Source: Cyclobacterium xiamenense (GTDB taxonomy: Bacteria > Bacteroidota > Bacteroidia > Cytophagales > Cyclobacteriaceae). Taken from it: a DNA stretch of 64,000 nt. Shown piece after piece: positions 26,642-35,353 of this stretch (its first letter is position 1; the number at the start of each line of letters is the position of its first letter). The DNA is taken from the NCBI RefSeq assembly GCF_009467825.1, contig NZ_WIOK01000009.1, forward strand, positions 62,001-126,000, written 5' to 3'. The position numbers and the translations under genes are program-made. Below the pieces are notes generated by a model. The model was not told the origin of the DNA, did no database searches, and saw only the letters and a program-made list of their open reading frames with translations.

Positions 26642-29026
26642 TTAATTGGCAGGGGCTTTTGGCAAGGTAAAATGAAATTGGCTGCCCTCTCCGGGCGTAG
26701 AGGTTACCCAGATATCACCGCCATGATTGGTTACGATTTTTTTGCAAGTTGCCAGGCCCAGGCCGGTTCCGGCAAAGGTTTGCTTGTTGTGAAGTCGATT
26801 GAAGGGTTGGAATAACTGCGGGAGGTTCTCCGGGTCGATCCCAATGCCGTTGTCCTCCACGGTGAAATGGTATTTTTCGGGATCCTGCCTCACATGGATG
26901 CGAACCCGCGGTTGGGTGTCTTCGGGTATAAATTTCAAGGCATTGGATACCAGATTCAAAAATAACCGATAGATGGAGTTTTGGTGGCCGGAGAGCTGCA
27001 GGTCCTGGGAGGGAAATACCATCCTGGCTTCTTTTTCGGCAATTCTCTTTTTTAGGTCGCTTCGCACAAGATCGAGCACTTCTGTCAACGAAAAAGTGCC
27101 CATGGAGGTCAGTTCCTTTCCCGCTTTGGAGTATTCCAGAATATCCTGGATCATTTGCTGCATACGAATAGAGCCATCCATGGCATAGTGTATGTATTGA
27201 AGCCCTTTTTCGTCGAGTTTTTTTTCGTATTTTTTCTTTAGCAAGGAGGTAAACCCGGAAACCATGCGCAGGGGTTCTTGTAAGTCGTGGGCCGTAATGG
27301 ACGCAAATTGTTCGAGTTCCCGGTTACTCTTCTCCAGAAGTTCATTCAGTTCCTGGAGTTGTTGTTCGGTCTTTTTGGTTTCGGTAATGTCGATGATGAT
27401 GGCAACCAGGGCAGGCTGCCCTTCGTACCGCATTTTTTGCAGGTGTACTTCTACCGGGTAGCGTGAGCCGTCTTTTCGCTCGTGGACGGTAACAAAAATC
27501 AACTTTTCCTGCGCTTCGGAGACCAACGGTTCTATGAACGATCGAAATTCCGCTTCCCCAAATTCGGGTTTGATATCGTAGGGAGTCAGTTTTTGAAGCT
27601 CCTCCATTCGATAACCGATATTTAACAAGGCACCCCGGTTTGCGTAGGAGAAATGGAGGCTTTTTGTATCAAAAATGTAGATCTCATTTAGGCTGTTTTC
27701 CATGATATTCGCCAATTGGGATTTCAGGGAAAGGGTTTGCAACTGCTCCGTCTGATCATGTAGAATGGCCATCATGCATTTTCTGCCGTTGTACACCAGT
27801 TCGTGAAGCAATAACTCCCCCTGTATCAGTTCGCCGTTCTTTTTGCGATGAATGGAGGGGTTCAGCTTGCCTGGCTCTCCTTTTCCCAGGAAGTGCTGAA
27901 TTGACTCATAAAAAACACCGATTTCTTCTTCCCGAAGAAGGATTCCCATGCTATACCCCAGGATTTCGTGGCGTTCGTAGCCGTAACTGCGCAATGCAGC
28001 CCGATTGATCTCTAAAATCTCCAAGGTATCCACATCCAAGAGTATTTTGGGAAGAGGGCTGAAATCGAATAGCATCCGGTAATTGGCTTCCGATTCTTTG
28101 ATTTTGATCTCGGCTAATTTTCGCTCGGTAATGGTTCTGGCGAAGAATGCGGCGCCCGTTATTTTTCCATGCTGCAGAATTGGATGGGCACTTAGCTCGA
28201 TCCAAATCTCCATGCCGGATTCCAACTTTTCAGCCCGGCAATAGCTTTCGGTAAAGGATTCTCCAGCAAGTGCACGGGTAAAAAAGCTGCTAAAGGTTTG
28301 GTGCATGTCTGCCGGGATCTTTTCCGGGAAAAGGGCCGGGGAGCCGGGGTAGATCTTGGAACCAAGCAGTAGTTCCATTTTTTTAGCAAAGGCGTCATTA
28401 AAAGCAACAAGACGAAGGTTCGTATCGATGCTCCAAATGTCGTCGGTAGTGGTATTGATCAGGGCATCGCTATTCACTCGATCCAGCGCGCGCTGCTTTT
28501 CCATCTCGCGGTGGAGTCGGTAGCTTTGCTGCAAAACCCGCTGCTTTTTCCGCCCTTCCAATAAGGTGGTAACCTGGCCTGACAGTAATTTAAGGCTGCG
28601 CTTCTGCTGTTGGTCCAATACGGACGGTTCGGTACCAAGTAGGCATAAAAATCCCAACAAAAACCCATTGGGAGAGACCACCGGAAAACCTGCAAAAAAG
28701 TGGTATTCGGCATGGCCATTAAACAATTCAAGTGCTGTTTTGCGAGAATCCGAAATCACGATGGGCACATGGGCTTGTTTCCTGCCGAAGCCAGGGGGCA
28801 GTACGATCTCAGCAAGGCCATGTTGGGTAAATCCAAACGAGGATTTGGTAAAGGAAATGTCTTTTCCCAGAAAGGTGAGCATAGAGACGGGCGTTTTACC
28901 TATCCCTGCCGCCAACTCGGTAAGCGCATCGTATTCTCCCTCGGGTGGGCTGTCCAGAATATCGTACGAATGCAGTACTGCCAACCGCTCCCCTTCATCC
29001 GTGTCTGTAAAAGTGGATTTTTTCAT
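26642..29026 (-). CDS. Soluble GAF-PAS sensor histidine kinase
   Basis: The 794-residue kinase has an N-terminal GAF domain (about 25-175), three PAS domains (about 190-320, 325-440 and 445-560), a short coiled coil (QQLQELNELLEKSNRELEQF), a HisKA domain with the phospho-acceptor H580 in ITAHDLQEPLRMV, and a HATPase_c domain (about 680-794) with N (LNLVSNALKF), G1 (VEDNGIGID) and G2 (GTGLGLA) boxes. No membrane segment is present, so it senses a cytoplasmic signal. No response regulator is next to it; the lone receiver protein encoded at 45209 is 16 kb away. Signal and output are unknown. Confidence 0.9.
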   Translation of the reverse strand: MKKSTFTDTDEGERLAVLHSYDILDSPPEGEYDALTELAAGIGKTPVSMLTFLGKDISFTKSSFGFTQHGLAEIVLPPGFGRKQAHVPIVISDSRKTALELFNGHAEYHFFAGFPVVSPNGFLLGFLCLLGTEPSVLDQQQKRSLKLLSGQVTTLLEGRKKQRVLQQSYRLHREMEKQRALDRVNSDALINTTTDDIWSIDTNLRLVAFNDAFAKKMELLLGSKIYPGSPALFPEKIPADMHQTFSSFFTRALAGESFTESYCRAEKLESGMEIWIELSAHPILQHGKITGAAFFARTITERKLAEIKIKESEANYRMLFDFSPLPKILLDVDTLEILEINRAALRSYGYERHEILGYSMGILLREEEIGVFYESIQHFLGKGEPGKLNPSIHRKKNGELIQGELLLHELVYNGRKCMMAILHDQTEQLQTLSLKSQLANIMENSLNEIYIFDTKSLHFSYANRGALLNIGYRMEELQKLTPYDIKPEFGEAEFRSFIEPLVSEAQEKLIFVTVHERKDGSRYPVEVHLQKMRYEGQPALVAIIIDITETKKTEQQLQELNELLEKSNRELEQFASITAHDLQEPLRMVSGFTSLLKKKYEKKLDEKGLQYIHYAMDGSIRMQQMIQDILEYSKAGKELTSMGTFSLTEVLDLVRSDLKKRIAEKEARMVFPSQDLQLSGHQNSIYRLFLNLVSNALKFIPEDTQPRVRIHVRQDPEKYHFTVEDNGIGIDPENLPQLFQPFNRLHNKQTFAGTGLGLATCKKIVTNHGGDIWVTSTPGEGSQFHFTLPKAPAN

Positions 29027-29125
29027 GAAAAAAAATTCCGAAGTACAAATTTGGGTAGAACCTTAAATAAGGATTACCACTACAAGTAAATTTAATGGAA
29101 TTTTTCCGAAAAAACACAAAGCGGC

Positions 29126-29171
29126 AAAAAATGTCCCCGGCAAAAAGAAACGAATTTTCAGTCTGCCGGGG
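29126..29171 (-). terminator. Terminator after the M56 peptidase gene
   Basis: On the minus strand, 8-bp arms (CCCCGGCA at 29171-29164 and TGCCGGGG at 29142-29135) with a 21-base loop are followed three bases later by six T residues. It starts 24 bases after the stop of the M56 gene. Confidence 0.6.
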
Positions 29172-29195
29172 AAGGTCTACCAATATACCATTGGG

Positions 29196-30440
29196 TTAAT
29201 TCAATTTAAACCGGATGGGAACCCGCATTTTTACCGGAACTTCTACCCCTCTCTGTTTTCCGGGTGACCAGGAAGGAGCCGCTTTCAAAACCCGGAGTGC
29301 CTCATTGTCCAACCGCGAATCGACGCCTCGGAGCAGTTCCACTTGGTTGATGCCCCCTTCCGTGTCGACGATAAATTCCGCATATACGGTTCCTTCGACG
29401 CCTTCGCTGCGGGCTGTTTCCGGATACGTCAGATTTTTCCGAAGGAAGTCATTCCAGCCCTCCATGCCGCCGGCAGGTACGGGCATTTCTTCCACTACAT
29501 CAAATATTTCTCCCCGCATCACCCGCTCGGATATCTGTTCCGGGCCGTTTTGATCCAGAACAGGTTGTTCTTCTGAGGATTCGCAGGCGAAGAATACCAG
29601 CAAAACGGCAAGTAAGGGTAGGGAGAGGGCGTAACCAAATCGGGCCAGCCGGGAGGAATTAGGTCGATACATCATCTTTAATCGTTTTTTGAGTTGAAAT
29701 TGATTGAAATTATTCACTAAGGTGTGCTGAGGAACTGGTCGGATAAGGTGTAAGAGTAGCTCCACGTATGCGTCTTTGGCGTGTTTTTGGGTCATCTGCC
29801 GGTCCACCTGGTACTCGTGTACCTCCAGGAGTGCCTTTTCGAAAAACCGAAGGAAGGGATTGAACCAGAACGTGATCTTCAGGAGTTGAAACAAAACCAG
29901 GTCCAGGCTGTGCAGGCGGTGGGCATGGGCCGCTTCGTGGGCAAGGATCCAGTCTCTATCTGCCGGTTCGGCATTTCGGGGAGGCAAAAATATCCAATGA
30001 AAAAAGGAGGAGGGTTCGAATTCCGCGTGCTCCAAAAGGGTAAACCTGCCCCAGGTAGCCCTTGTAGCCCGGCTTGCCCTTCGGTAAAGCAATAAAAGAC
30101 CCAAGCCCAGTCGCGCCAGAAAAAAAGCAACCCCGAACCAGTAGGTACCAATAAGGAGAGGTTGCAGGCCCATCCAGGCAGAGGCAGGTGCTACCTGGGA
30201 TTCGTTTGCATTGAAGTCGAAAGCGGGCATGGCAAGTACCAGTGTATCCTTGAATGCAGCGCTTTGATCGGTCAGTGGGAGATGTAGTGCTGGAATTAGC
30301 CAGGCCAAAAAAAAGCTGCCCAATAAATAGGCCCGATTCCAGGCAAAAAAGGTGGTTTCTGCGAGACAGAATCGATAAAAGAGGCCGAAGACAGCCAGGC
30401 AAACGGTTGCTTCCAATAGGTAGTTGAGTAGCGGATTCAT
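29196..30440 (-). CDS. BlaR1-like M56 family metallopeptidase with TonB C-terminal domain
   Basis: The 414-residue membrane protein has four likely membrane segments (near 5-22, 36-55, 92-118 and 270-285) and a cytoplasmic zinc peptidase site HEAAH at 168-172 (H168, E169, H172). After the last segment comes a lipobox-like FFACES and a periplasmic TonB C-terminal domain (about 325-414, NLTYPETARSEGVEGTVYAE). There is no penicillin-binding sensor domain, so it is not a beta-lactam sensor of the classical type. In this family the peptidase cleaves the partner BlaI-type repressor. The start overlaps the BlaI-like gene by four bases, which supports this pairing. The signal is unknown. Confidence 0.85.
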   Translation of the reverse strand: MNPLLNYLLEATVCLAVFGLFYRFCLAETTFFAWNRAYLLGSFFLAWLIPALHLPLTDQSAAFKDTLVLAMPAFDFNANESQVAPASAWMGLQPLLIGTYWFGVAFFLARLGLGLLLLYRRASRATRATWGRFTLLEHAEFEPSSFFHWIFLPPRNAEPADRDWILAHEAAHAHRLHSLDLVLFQLLKITFWFNPFLRFFEKALLEVHEYQVDRQMTQKHAKDAYVELLLHLIRPVPQHTLVNNFNQFQLKKRLKMMYRPNSSRLARFGYALSLPLLAVLLVFFACESSEEQPVLDQNGPEQISERVMRGEIFDVVEEMPVPAGGMEGWNDFLRKNLTYPETARSEGVEGTVYAEFIVDTEGGINQVELLRGVDSRLDNEALRVLKAAPSWSPGKQRGVEVPVKMRVPIRFKLN

Positions 30441-30811
30441 GAGGTATGCTGGTTTTTTAATGTCTCAACCAATTTTTCCAAATCCTCCAGATCTTTTCCG
30501 GACAGCTTTTTCTCTTTTACCATAAAGGACAGTACATTTTTGGCAGACCCTTCAAAATAGTTGGTGACCAATTGATTGAAACTTCGGTTTTGGTAGGCTG
30601 TCTTGCTGACCAAGGGGAAGTATTCGTGTGTGGTTCCGTAGGTACGATGGTCCAGAAATCCCTTTTTTTCCAATTGTTTCATGATCGAGGCTAGGGTGGT
30701 ATAGGGCGGCTTTGGGGCTGGGTAGACGTTCAAAACGTCCCGCACCAGCGCTTTTTCCAGGCTCCAAATGATCGCCATTACCTGTTCTTCGTTTGTCGTT
30801 AATGATTCCAT
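30437..30811 (-). CDS. BlaI/MecI/CopY family repressor
   Basis: The 124-residue winged-helix repressor shows the family opening LTTNEEQVMAIIWSLEKALV, the recognition region PKPPYTTLASIMKQLEKKGF and the turn RTYGTTHEYFPLVSK. Its C-terminal half dimerises, and the region around FEGSAKNVLSFMVKEKK is where the partner peptidase cuts in related proteins. It is translationally coupled to the M56 gene (four-base overlap). Two operator-like dyads lie 34-68 bases upstream of its start, so autoregulation is likely. Besides its own operon, the divergent molybdenum hydroxylase gene pair could be controlled from the same site. Confidence 0.9.
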   Translation of the reverse strand: MESLTTNEEQVMAIIWSLEKALVRDVLNVYPAPKPPYTTLASIMKQLEKKGFLDHRTYGTTHEYFPLVSKTAYQNRSFNQLVTNYFEGSAKNVLSFMVKEKKLSGKDLEDLEKLVETLKNQHTS

Positions 30812-30844
30812 GAATCAAATAAACAAAAAATAAATTAGTTTTCC

Positions 30845-30879
30845 TACGAAGATATCGTAAATATACGAATATTTCGTAT
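30845..30879. promoter_or_regulatory. Twin BlaI-type operators in a divergent promoter region
   Basis: Dyad 1 (30845-30859) is TACGA-AGATA-TCGTA. Dyad 2 (30863-30879) is ATACGA-ATATT-TCGTAT. Their centres are 19 bp apart, about two helical turns, which suits cooperative binding of repressor dimers. They lie between the BlaI-like gene (start 30811, minus) and the molybdoenzyme small-subunit gene (start 31001, plus). Confidence 0.68.
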
Positions 30880-31000
30880 TTGAGGCTGTGGAGGCCGATT
30901 TTTTCATTAAATCATCGCTAAACCAAGGAATATCTTCGGGATGATTGGAGGTAGTTGGGACTTTTCGTATATTCATTGGCTGTACACAAAATCACGCGTC

Positions 31001-31459
31001 ATGGAAAAATACCGTCTTTCAGTCAATGGAAAAATGCAGGAGGTTACTGCCCCCGCCGACATGCCCTTGCTTTGGGTAATTCGGGACCTGCTCTCACTCA
31101 AAGGGACCAAGTTTGGTTGTGGGCAAGCGCTTTGTGGCGCCTGCACGGTCCATGTCGACGGTGTAGCCACACGTTCCTGTAGTCTGCCGGTTTCGGCAGT
31201 TGGAGACCGTGCCGTGACCACCATAGAAGGTCTGTCTCCGACCGGAGACCATCCCCTGCAGCAGGCCTGGGAGGCCCATGTAGTGCCCCAATGCGGTTAT
31301 TGCCAATCCGGGCAACTCATGAATGCCGCAGCGCTCCTGGCAGAAAACCCCCGCCCTAGCGAATCGGAAATAGAAGCAGCAATGGCCGGAAATTTATGCC
31401 GCTGCGGTACCTATAATCGCATAAAAGACGCAATCCTAACCGCATCATCCCAGTCCTAA
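31001..31459 (+). CDS. (2Fe-2S)-binding subunit of a molybdenum hydroxylase (IorA type)
   Basis: The 152-residue protein carries two [2Fe-2S] clusters that pass electrons from the molybdenum site. The plant-ferredoxin-type cluster ligands are C40, C45, C48 and C60 ([16 protein letters not shown]). The second cluster uses C98, C101, C133 and C135 (CGYCQSGQ and [12 protein letters not shown]). The frame extends to 30941, but the ATG at 31001 matches the family start [11 protein letters not shown]. It is followed after 12 bases by the large subunit gene, and there is no FAD-subunit gene, which is the arrangement of isoquinoline 1-oxidoreductase-like enzymes that use an external electron acceptor. 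Confidence 0.9.
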   Translation: MEKYRLSVNGKMQEVTAPADMPLLWVIRDLLSLKGTKFGCGQALCGACTVHVDGVATRSCSLPVSAVGDRAVTTIEGLSPTGDHPLQQAWEAHVVPQCGYCQSGQLMNAAALLAENPRPSESEIEAAMAGNLCRCGTYNRIKDAILTASSQS

Positions 31460-31471
31460 CCGCCACCGCTC

Positions 31472-33763
31472 ATGATACCGAAACTCCCGTTTTTCTCGAA
31501 AAAAGAACCGATTGATAAAAGTAGGGTATACCTGCCCGACAGAAGGGAATTTTTGAAAATCAGCTCCCTGATCGGCGGCGGCTTTTTGCTTGGAGTGAAT
31601 TTCCAATGTGCCGGACCCAAAGGGGAAACCCGCACGTTTGCACCGAATGCCTACCTGAGAATCGCCTCCGATAATACGGTTACCATCATCGCGCACCGTT
31701 CGGAAATGGGGACCGGTATTCGTACCACGCTCCCCATGGTACTGGCCGATGAGTTGGGTGCGGACTGGAAAGCCGTCCGCATCGAACAGGCCGTGGGTGA
31801 TGAAGCCACCTATGGGGATCAGAATACCGATGGATCCTACTCGATACGCATGTTTTTTGAACCAATGCGTCGGGCCGGGGCCACCGCCCGTCACATGCTC
31901 AGGCAGGCAGCTGCCGAGCAATGGGACCTGGACGTTTCGGGCTGCGATACCCGCGACGGCATGGTAATACACGAAAGCAGCGGTCAACAAATCCCCTTTG
32001 GAGATTTGGTGGAACGCCTGCAGCAACTGTCCATTCCGGAAGAAGAAAGCCTGACGCTGCGGTCCCTATCGGATTACACATTGGTGGGAAAAGACGTTCC
32101 GATTTACGATATACAGGAAATTACCCAAGGTAAGGCGCGGTTTGGCGCGGACCTGGATCTTCCCGGTCAGCAAATAGCGGTAATTTTGCGCAGTCCCGTC
32201 GTCGGGGCAACGATTCGTTCCTACAACGAGGAAAAAGCCCTGCAGGTACCCGGAGTAACCCAGGTGATTAAAATCGCTGGCAATGGCTTGCACCCGGGGC
32301 TAAACAAGCCTTTGGAGGGCCTGGCTGTGCTGGCAGACCATACCTGGGCGGCGATGAAAGGAAGGGAAGCCCTGGAAGTAGATTGGGACCTGGGAGATAA
32401 CTGGGATTACCAGTGCGCCACCCAGATGGAGGCCATGATTGCCAGTACCCAGCAGGAGGGCCGCCTGCGAAGGGAAAAGGGATCCGTCAAAACGGCCTTT
32501 GCTGGAGGTGGAAAGGCCTTCGAAAACACCTACCGGGCGCCGTACTATGCCCATGCCACCATCGAACCTCCGGCTGCCCTTGCGGATTATAAAGACGACG
32601 GAAGCATCGTAATCTGGGCACCCACCCAACATCCCCAATGGGCAAGGGATTCGGTAGCCGAAGCCCTGGATATGGATGTCTCCCGGGTAACGGTTCACGT
32701 GACACTGCTTGGCGGAGGCTTTGGAAGAAAGTCCAAGCCGGATTTCGTGGTAGAGGCGGCCCTCCTATCGAAAGCCATTCAAAAGCCGGTGCGGGTTCAG
32801 TGGACCCGGGAAGACGATCTCCACCACGATTTTTATCATTCCCATAGCGCGCAGCGAATCAAAGCGCAGCTAGATGGCAGCGGGAAATTGGTCGCATGGA
32901 ACCACCATACCGTTTTCCCGGCAATTGGAGGCACCTCCAATGCCGAGGAACTGCATCCTTCGGACGGAGAAATGGGCTTGGGTTGCACCGACTTTCCCTA
33001 CGATGTCCCGAATATACGCATCGAATCTCACGAGGCGCGGGCTCATACCCGGGTAGGTTGGCTGCGCTCGGTCAGCAACATTCACCATGCCTTTGCCATT
33101 TGTACCATGTTGGATGAAATCGCCGAAGATCAGAGGATGGACCCGGTAGACTACGTACTCTCCCTGCTTGGAGAAGACCGAAAACTCTCCTTTGCTGAAG
33201 AAATGAAAGGATCGTACCCAAACTACGGAGAGGCCATAGAGGAGTACCCCTGGGATACTGCCCGAATGAAGGCTGTAATTCGTAGGGTAGCAGCAGAAGC
33301 CGGATGGGAAGAGGCGATAAACCAAGGCAAAACCTTGGGATTTGCAGCACACAAGAGCTTTCTTACCTATGTGGCCTGCATAGTAGAGGTGGCCGAAGAC
33401 GCGTCCGGAAACCTGATCATCCCGGAAGTCCACTACGCCGTGGATTGCGGAATTCCGGTAAATACCGACCGCATCCGCTCGCAGTTTGAAGGAGGGGCGC
33501 AATTCGCCACCAGCCTGGCCCTTTCCTCTGCCATTCGGTTTGAAAATGGGCAGGTAATCCAAAATAATTTTGATGGCTACCAAATCATTCGCATGCCAGA
33601 GGCTCCGAAAAAGATTTACACGCACATCATCGAAAGCACCGAAAAACCGACCGGTGTGGGTGAACCTCCCGTACCTCCCTTTATCCCGGCCTTGTGTAAC
33701 GCCTTGTACAAATTGAAAGGGAAACGGATTTATGAATTGCCCATCAAGGAGGGGTTTGCCTGA
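31472..33763 (+). CDS. Molybdopterin-binding subunit of a molybdenum hydroxylase (IorB type)
   Basis: The 763-residue protein has a twin-arginine-type signal near residue 24 (DRREFLKISSLIGGGFLLGV), so the folded enzyme is likely moved across the inner membrane. Molybdopterin-binding motifs include GSYSIR early on, LLGGGFGRKSKPDFVVEA in the middle, and GVGEPPVPP near the end, where E731 is the expected catalytic glutamate. The partner small subunit has no signal of its own and would be exported as a passenger. Substrate cannot be told: IorB-like proteins act on N-heterocycles and aldehydes. It depends on molybdenum cofactor and so on molybdate uptake such as by the modABC genes at 12.3-14.4 kb. 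Confidence 0.9.
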   Translation: MIPKLPFFSKKEPIDKSRVYLPDRREFLKISSLIGGGFLLGVNFQCAGPKGETRTFAPNAYLRIASDNTVTIIAHRSEMGTGIRTTLPMVLADELGADWKAVRIEQAVGDEATYGDQNTDGSYSIRMFFEPMRRAGATARHMLRQAAAEQWDLDVSGCDTRDGMVIHESSGQQIPFGDLVERLQQLSIPEEESLTLRSLSDYTLVGKDVPIYDIQEITQGKARFGADLDLPGQQIAVILRSPVVGATIRSYNEEKALQVPGVTQVIKIAGNGLHPGLNKPLEGLAVLADHTWAAMKGREALEVDWDLGDNWDYQCATQMEAMIASTQQEGRLRREKGSVKTAFAGGGKAFENTYRAPYYAHATIEPPAALADYKDDGSIVIWAPTQHPQWARDSVAEALDMDVSRVTVHVTLLGGGFGRKSKPDFVVEAALLSKAIQKPVRVQWTREDDLHHDFYHSHSAQRIKAQLDGSGKLVAWNHHTVFPAIGGTSNAEELHPSDGEMGLGCTDFPYDVPNIRIESHEARAHTRVGWLRSVSNIHHAFAICTMLDEIAEDQRMDPVDYVLSLLGEDRKLSFAEEMKGSYPNYGEAIEEYPWDTARMKAVIRRVAAEAGWEEAINQGKTLGFAAHKSFLTYVACIVEVAEDASGNLIIPEVHYAVDCGIPVNTDRIRSQFEGGAQFATSLALSSAIRFENGQVIQNNFDGYQIIRMPEAPKKIYTHIIESTEKPTGVGEPPVPPFIPALCNALYKLKGKRIYELPIKEGFA

Positions 33764-33921
33764 AAAACGTACAACAAAAATGCGTTAGTAGCCAGTATCC
33801 AGACATAGCCGTATTGGATAAAACGTGCATCGAGCGAGACCAGAAAGGAGTTGGGAATGTCATGCCAAGATCCTAAAATAGGGCGCAGGAGCTGCCATAT
33901 CTCGTTGGTCCTGTAGGGCGT
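33730..33921 (-). pseudogene. Minus-strand remnant of a membrane-protein C-terminus
   Basis: An open minus frame of 63 codons runs from a TAG (33924-33922) to a TAA at 33732-33730, overlapping the 3' end of the molybdenum hydroxylase gene. It has no ATG near its beginning. It reads IWQLLRPILGSWHDIP, then SLDARFIQYGYVWILATNAF and LLYVFQ, which looks like the last membrane helix of a real protein. No upstream coding continues in frame. It may be the tail of a gene whose front part has been lost. The family was not recognised. Confidence 0.3.
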
Positions 33922-34594
33922 CTATTGTTATTGAATGAATAAATCAGCCACTAGTGTCGTTTATAGGTATGCGGTAGCAACCCTCGCAGTGTTCGTAGAG
34001 AGGATTGGGACAAACCCATTGTGCCCGGTGCTGTTTCTACAGGCGTAAGGATTGCCGAAAAAAGTAGCACCTGCTGCGAGGCCTAAGCCCATGGGAGTAT
34101 GGAACACATCTTATTTTGGGTGCATTTCTGAGGTTTCATTCGAAGCTGTTGGATTTCTTTCAACCTGTCCGTTTATTCTTCAATTGCTTTGGTAATCGTT
34201 TTGACAACCAAGGGTTGTGAGAAATTGATTTGATTCGAAATCAGGATCCTACCTTTCTAAACCTTCTTCCCTACTTTTTAGAAGCGTATCCCGTCAAGCC
34301 AGCTTCTGATGCGCGGCATTTTTAATCAGGAGAATCAGGCTAGACCAAAACAGAACCCAAATTATCGTTTGCAAAACCAAGGGAAACAGGGTGGTAAAAA
34401 AATATCTACTGAGGGAAAGGTTTGGTCTGATAAATGCGCCGTGTCACAAATTTCCCACTTTTTCTCGCCCCGCCTCATAAAGCGTATCTGTAGAAGAAAA
34501 GGTGCCCCTGAGATCGGTTTTCCAGTGATCGAACTTTTGGCTTAATCTTTGGCTGCCTTAAGGTAAATTCTATAATACCCCAAAATAATACAAG
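33764..34594. other. 831-bp gap with gene-like fragments and no intact gene
   Basis: Besides the remnant ending at 33730, two other minus-strand pieces look protein-like. One (33961-34092) starts MGLGLAAGATFFGNPYACRN and has 43 residues. The other (34294-34443) contains LVLQTIIWVLFWSSLILLIK, a membrane-helix-like stretch, but lacks a start codon. A plus-strand frame at 34309-34545 (78 codons) is polar and repeat-free and is probably the shadow of the latter. Together they suggest one or more decayed genes on the minus strand. The last 60 bp probably hold the promoter of the SDR gene. Confidence 0.4.
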
Positions 34595-35335
34595 ATGGAT
34601 TTAAAAAACAAAGTAGTGATCATAACAGGAGCGTCAAGCGGGATAGGAAAAGCAACGGCAGTCAAATTGGCGAAGGGAGGTGCCGCTGTTGTATTGTGCG
34701 CGCGAAATGAAGACGAGCTAATTAAGCTAAAAGACACAATTGAATCCAGTGGAGGTAGGGCACTGGTGGTGAAAACGGACGTTACAAAACCTGCTGAACT
34801 TGAGAATGCGGTAGCTAAAACGCTAGCTGAGTACGGTTCTATCGATGTTTTGATCAATAATGCGGGACTGATGCCCCTATCGTTCGTCGAAAAACTCAAG
34901 ACCGATGAGTGGGAGAAGATGGTAGATGTCAACATCAAAGGTGTACTCAACGGGGTGGCAGCGGTGTTGCCAACCATGCGTACGAATAAAAGTGGTCACA
35001 TTATCAACATATCCTCTTCGGCTGCACACAATTATTTCCCAGGCGGGGCCATCTACTGTGCCACCAAAGTAGCAGTAAAAATGTTTTCGGAGGGGTTGAG
35101 AAAGGAGTTGGCACCCCTGTATGGAATAAATGTGACCTCCATAGAGCCGGGGGCCGTGAATACAAGTCTGTTTGAAACCATCACGGACGATGACATTAAG
35201 GAAAAATTGAAAGGAATGTCGGAGATGACCACGCTTGAGGCGGAAGATATCGCCAATGCCATTTTCTTTGCCCTAAATCAGCCCGACAGAGTCAATATCA
35301 ACGATGTGTACCTGATGCCAACAGCGCAAGGATAA
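34595..35335 (+). CDS. Short-chain dehydrogenase/reductase
   Basis: The 246-residue oxidoreductase has the classical SDR motifs: cofactor-binding TGASSGIG at 11-18, NNAG at 88-91, catalytic serine around 140-142 (INISSSAAH), and Y154/K158 in YCATK. R38 after the second beta strand (LCARNED) suggests NADP(H) preference. The pattern is that of the YdfG/clavulanate-dehydrogenase-like group acting on small hydroxy or keto compounds. An aldehyde dehydrogenase gene follows after 18 bases, so the pair could oxidise an alcohol to an acid in two steps, which is an inference. Confidence 0.9.
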   Translation: MDLKNKVVIITGASSGIGKATAVKLAKGGAAVVLCARNEDELIKLKDTIESSGGRALVVKTDVTKPAELENAVAKTLAEYGSIDVLINNAGLMPLSFVEKLKTDEWEKMVDVNIKGVLNGVAAVLPTMRTNKSGHIINISSSAAHNYFPGGAIYCATKVAVKMFSEGLRKELAPLYGINVTSIEPGAVNTSLFETITDDDIKEKLKGMSEMTTLEAEDIANAIFFALNQPDRVNINDVYLMPTAQG

Positions 35336-35353
35336 ACCCTTTAAACCAAAAAA

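Noticed and set aside
26642-30811. Kinase, M56 peptidase and BlaI genes considered as one signalling operon.
   Set aside because: A terminator at 29126-29171 separates the kinase gene from the other two.
34309-34545. A 78-residue plus-strand frame before the SDR gene.
   Set aside because: It is Gln/Asn/Lys rich without pattern, and its opposite strand carries a more protein-like membrane-helix stretch.
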